A DNA stretch of 64,000 nt. Origin: Sympetrum striolatum (lineage: Eukaryota > Arthropoda > Insecta > Odonata > Libellulidae). A program made the translations under genes and the position numbers. The notes under the pieces were generated by a model. It saw only the letters and a list, made by a program, of their open reading frames with translations, searched no databases and had not been told where the DNA came from. The stretch is taken from contig OX388345.1 of the NCBI GenBank assembly GCA_947579665.1, positions 61,433,454 to 61,497,453 on the forward strand, given 5' to 3'. Numbering within the stretch: position 1 is the first letter of the stretch; the number at the start of each line of letters is the position of its first letter. Below, piece after piece: positions 60,481 through 64,000 of the stretch.

Positions 60481-63023
60481 AAGGGTCCATCTACAATCAT
60501 AGGTGAGTACAAGTATCGTACAACTAAAAGGAGAACAGATGAATTCCATAACATAAGTACTTTATATGTAGGTATAACGTAACTCTCTTGGAAATAAATA
60601 AGACATCGAATAATTAAGGTGATGTACAGGTATTCTAAGGCTGAAATTAATATCAATGAAGACTATCCATTATTTCTGATGGATATAGCGAAAATTAGAA
60701 TTGTTATAACTTCATTACGTAATCCTTCACCCTTTCTAGATAAAGCCCATCTCATATTAAAATGAATGCCTGGCAGACTTTTGCTACCAATGATCTTTAC
60801 ATCTCTAAATTTTGAGAATAAATCAGAAGTATATTCTAACGGGCCTAAAAATCACAAAAGAAAACTATAATTGATTTCTATATTACAAATCAATGAAATA
60901 ACATCTGGAGCAGACATTAATTCCTAATAACTTTATTGCTACGTATCAACTAATGTCGCTACTATCAATATTTGACCATTCCTCTTCTTATATCTAATTA
61001 ATATGAACATGAAACATGCCACTAATAATAGATAGAAAAGGTTTCCCAAACCTTTTAAGCCCATTCGACTCATTGATTTTATTAATCCTACTCATCAAAA
61101 TAAGGACCGTTTTCCAATTATAGGGATTATTACCGTTATATTGCTTTTATTTATATAGCTGAGTATAATCGGCTTACCTATGTACGAGATTTCATTAACT
61201 CTGTACATATTCAGGCTTACCGCGGTCGAATTTTATGAAGTTCGTGCGGAGACTAGAATAGAGCTTTTCGCAGCATTCTTTCTCCCTTAATACGTCACTT
61301 AAATGAATTCCTACGTCACTCAGTAATGTCTGCAAAGAGGCACTTCCGCACTCAACGGAGCCTGAATACGTTACACGGAGGCAGTGATTAATCTTCGGAA
61401 GGAACAGTCCTCCCCTAACCTCTCCCTCAGCTTTTTATGCCCACAGTCACTACATCTCTACCATTAACTATCTTTCCCTACATCTCAGACTCAGCCAAAA
61501 CTGTCCATTGAGACATACACTGTGAGACATGGATAGCACTCCTTATTTCATCTAGTTATGTCTGCATAAATGGATTCAAAACGAAACTATATAACACGTG
61601 AAAATATCAAAAAAGAGTAACAATATCTCAAGCTGGAAACTTTAACACTCTGAATACTTTTAAGTTATTATCTAAACTAAAATGATGTTATCTGACGGAG
61701 AGGAATTATTTGTGTCGACCAACTGAAAATTCTTAGTTCGAAACTCCATTAAAATTTTCAGTTCCTAAATGCGGTTGGGATAAAACGCATAACAAAACGA
61801 TTAAACAAAAGTTTGAAAGTTATGCTGCAATTTACACAACTTTCTTAGATTGGGCGTTTATAAATCTCTACCAGTAAAATACGATCGCTTCATCAATTAT
61901 AATACATACGAATTGAGCATAACTTTGCCTAAGATAACAATGTTGATAGCATACCATCAAGAAAATGGTCTAAAACAAAGAAAGCATGTTACGCTTTTAA
62001 AGATGTAAATTAAATATAGAGAGTTATAAATGATAGACAGAATATTAAAGCTTTAATATACAATAAGGGGATTTCTTTGTTAAATGTTATGTAAGGAGGA
62101 ATGTCTTTACCTTTCGTAGAAGTTTTTTACTGGCGACAAAAGTTGAGTAAACAAGCAATATATGGGTGATTTCTTTGATGACCAAGAATAGTTACGCCGA
62201 TTCCCAGGATTGGATTCCATAGATGTTTTTTTTTTATCTACGTTATTCTATGTAAATTTGCTGATGATACTATCCTTCAAAAATAAATAAGAGAACAGAA
62301 GGCATTAATTAATATTTAAGAAATCATAAGAAACTATTTCTTCATCATTTGATATTTTCCAAGTCATGTAAGAGTAAATGTATGCACAGTCATTATAGAA
62401 ACTAATAAATAATCATGGAGAAATTATTTTCCTAAATGGATCATTTGTTTTTATAACGATATTTACACAAAAATGACATCTATATCGTAAAAAAATATTC
62501 ACACATGGATTCTGTTTCTCAAAGCATCTCAAGCCGGATCTCCTCCAACCAATTAATTCAACCTTTCCTATAATCTTCCATCTCTTTCATATTTTTTCCT
62601 CGCGTCTCACTGGCTGTCCTTAATTTCCATTTATCTCCTTTAGGGAAAACAAAACGAAGCGCAGCTCTAGACGGGAGTGGGTGGATACTGCGTTCTCACA
62701 GAAAAAACGCCTAGTGCTTAGTGGAACCGTTCCAAGCAAAAAAATCCTCCCTTCGAAGAGAAATATCTCGGTCCCGAAGAACAGCACTATAATCTTCCAT
62801 ATTTTATGGGATTATGATATACTCTTAGGATGAATCGCATCCTAGTAAAGTGGCTGTATCAGCTACTTAGTATAGATTTTTACCAAGAATAGCCCTCAGT
62901 ATGAGCTAAACAAACTGTTCCTCAAATGGATTTTAATTTTTGCGTATTTTTTACTTTTATAAGGTAAAATTTTAATATAATCTTTCTGCATCAATGTTTT
63001 TCATAAAGTTGCTATGTCAGTGG
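60481..63023. other. AT-rich stretch, no gene seen
   Basis: Slightly GC-richer patches at about 61210-61450 and 62560-62790 contain no recognisable exon. Confidence 0.5.
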
Positions 63024-63113
63024 AGGTCATTATGGACTTCATTTAAATCTGGTCTCCAACAGTAACTGAGTCCGGGACTGCTTTCACCAAAGGTGGGCAT
63101 TTGGCTACTCGGG
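63024..63113 (-). mobile_element. tRNA-derived SINE, copy 5 (most degenerate)
   Basis: Minus strand: GAGTAGCCAAATGCCC, CCTTTGGTGAAAGCAGTCCC, GACTCAGTTACTGTTGGAGA, CCAGATTTAAATGAAGTCC. It is recognisable against copy 1 through the CCTTTGGTGAAAGCNGTC core and the spacing of TGGAG(A/C)C; the B box is destroyed and the 3' part is lost. Confidence 0.6.
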
Positions 63114-64000
63114 GGACCTTATATTTTTATGACCTATGCAAATTATTTCAAATCTAATAATAAATTGTTCTAATGAATAGAAAAAATTAAAAACCTAAAT
63201 ATTTATGCCGGATTAATCGAGATATTGGCCTCTTATCAATAATGAATGCACGACAAATAAACATATAGAGGTATTTTAATATTATAGAAAGCTTCCCTTA
63301 TAAGCATTAGATAAATGTTATAAATGGGTGATTATAATTCACCAATACCACAAATGCAATCAACATATGAGGTATGATGAGGTATACATAAGAATATGAA
63401 ATTATTGTAATTAATATTATTACGGCCACTTCAGTCCCTACCACCATATCATGATTGATGTAATACTTTTAATTTTTCTGTTGATTCAGGATAGAAAAAA
63501 GTGTATTTTCATCTGCATCTATGACAGTATTGATCATGGTTGTGATAACATTAAAGCTACTAAAGTATGGGCACAATGAATAGTTCCCCTAGTACAGGCT
63601 TCTCTTTATGGAAGGCCAAGAAAAGTACTACTCTTAAAATTATCGTGCTTCATTTACGTAAATTAAAATTCCGCTTATTGAAATCTAGCCCAAAAAGGAA
63701 AGCAAGAGCAAACTACCTCAATCCTCCCCCTGCCTAGCAAGCTTCATTCCTCTTTACTAGTTCTAGGCAGTTAATGTAAGCTGGAGTGAGGCTTCAATTC
63801 GGGCTGTACACTTCACAGTAGACGCTTCAAAGAAATCTGTCATTATATAAACTTAATATTTACGGATTTAGATCAACATCGAAAAGTTGAACATTTCAAA
63901 AGTGCTGTTCGGCAGCTAACACAAAAACCAAGGACGTTCCTGGTTCTTTTCTTTATATCTCCACCCTCCTTCAAAAACAAGTTCCCCTTTAGAAACAAGC
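63114..64000. other. AT-rich stretch to the window end, no gene seen
   Basis: Nothing supported except short ATGAGGTAT near-repeats at about 63368-63384. Confidence 0.55.

Noticed and set aside
1..64000. CRISPR array, operon, phage or bacterial defence system
   Set aside because: No regularly spaced repeats, no ribosome-binding-site-led gene series, and abundant eukaryotic SINE/LINE/MITE sequence make a prokaryotic origin untenable.

Overview
This is AT-rich eukaryotic DNA, most likely from an arthropod and probably an insect. It is dominated by decayed transposons. A dispersed tRNA-derived SINE family, three remnants of one CR1/jockey-like LINE type with characteristic insect-style 3' ends, short Tc1/mariner-type and piggyBac-type elements and fold-back elements all point that way. 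I found no bacterial operon, CRISPR array, rRNA gene, functional tRNA gene or clearly intact protein-coding gene. Most open frames over 60 codons start at GTG or TTG, overlap frames on the other strand, or lie where skewed composition removes stop codons.

Layout. 0-9 kb: AT-rich DNA with a (TTA)n tract, a 190-bp fold-back element at 2388-2577 and two small hairpins. 9-14 kb: the most element-dense part. It holds a SINE with an almost complete tRNA cloverleaf (9149-9280), a 243-bp Tc1/mariner-type MITE that still carries a transposase-like tail (11043-11285), two 198-bp direct repeats exactly 800 bp apart (11842 and 12642), and a 5'-truncated LINE (13631-14019, minus strand). 14-25 kb: AT-rich DNA, a purine-rich block at 16.2-16.8 kb, and a long purine-skewed domain from 22.18 to 24.9 kb that contains SINE copy 2.

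25.8-28.2 kb: a frameshifted LINE fragment followed by the best promoter-like island of the window. That island has an Inr-like TCAGT, a CTCF-like AGGTGGCGCC core and a downstream consensus splice donor at 27263. It is the only place where I would suspect the 5' end of a gene (a non-coding first exon). 28-38 kb: AT-rich DNA with (TA)29, a perfect 23-bp-arm hairpin at 30118-30188, LINE copy C, and SINE copies 3 and 4. 38-46 kb: GC-richer islands, a fold-back element at 42255-42426 with a hammerhead-ribozyme-like core, and a 95-bp tandem duplication. 46-64 kb: a possible second LINE type (47.2 kb), the longest ATG-started open frame of the window (227 codons, 47885-48568, minus), a TTAA-flanked piggyBac-type MITE (50700-50939), a near-perfect palindrome (58261-58311) and SINE copy 5.

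Overall the window reads as intergenic or intronic insect DNA. Short GC-enriched islands (candidate cis-regulatory DNA or unrecognised exons) sit in an AT-rich matrix seeded with several transposon families. Gene-level claims are weak. The repeat-level claims rest on direct comparison of copies inside the window.
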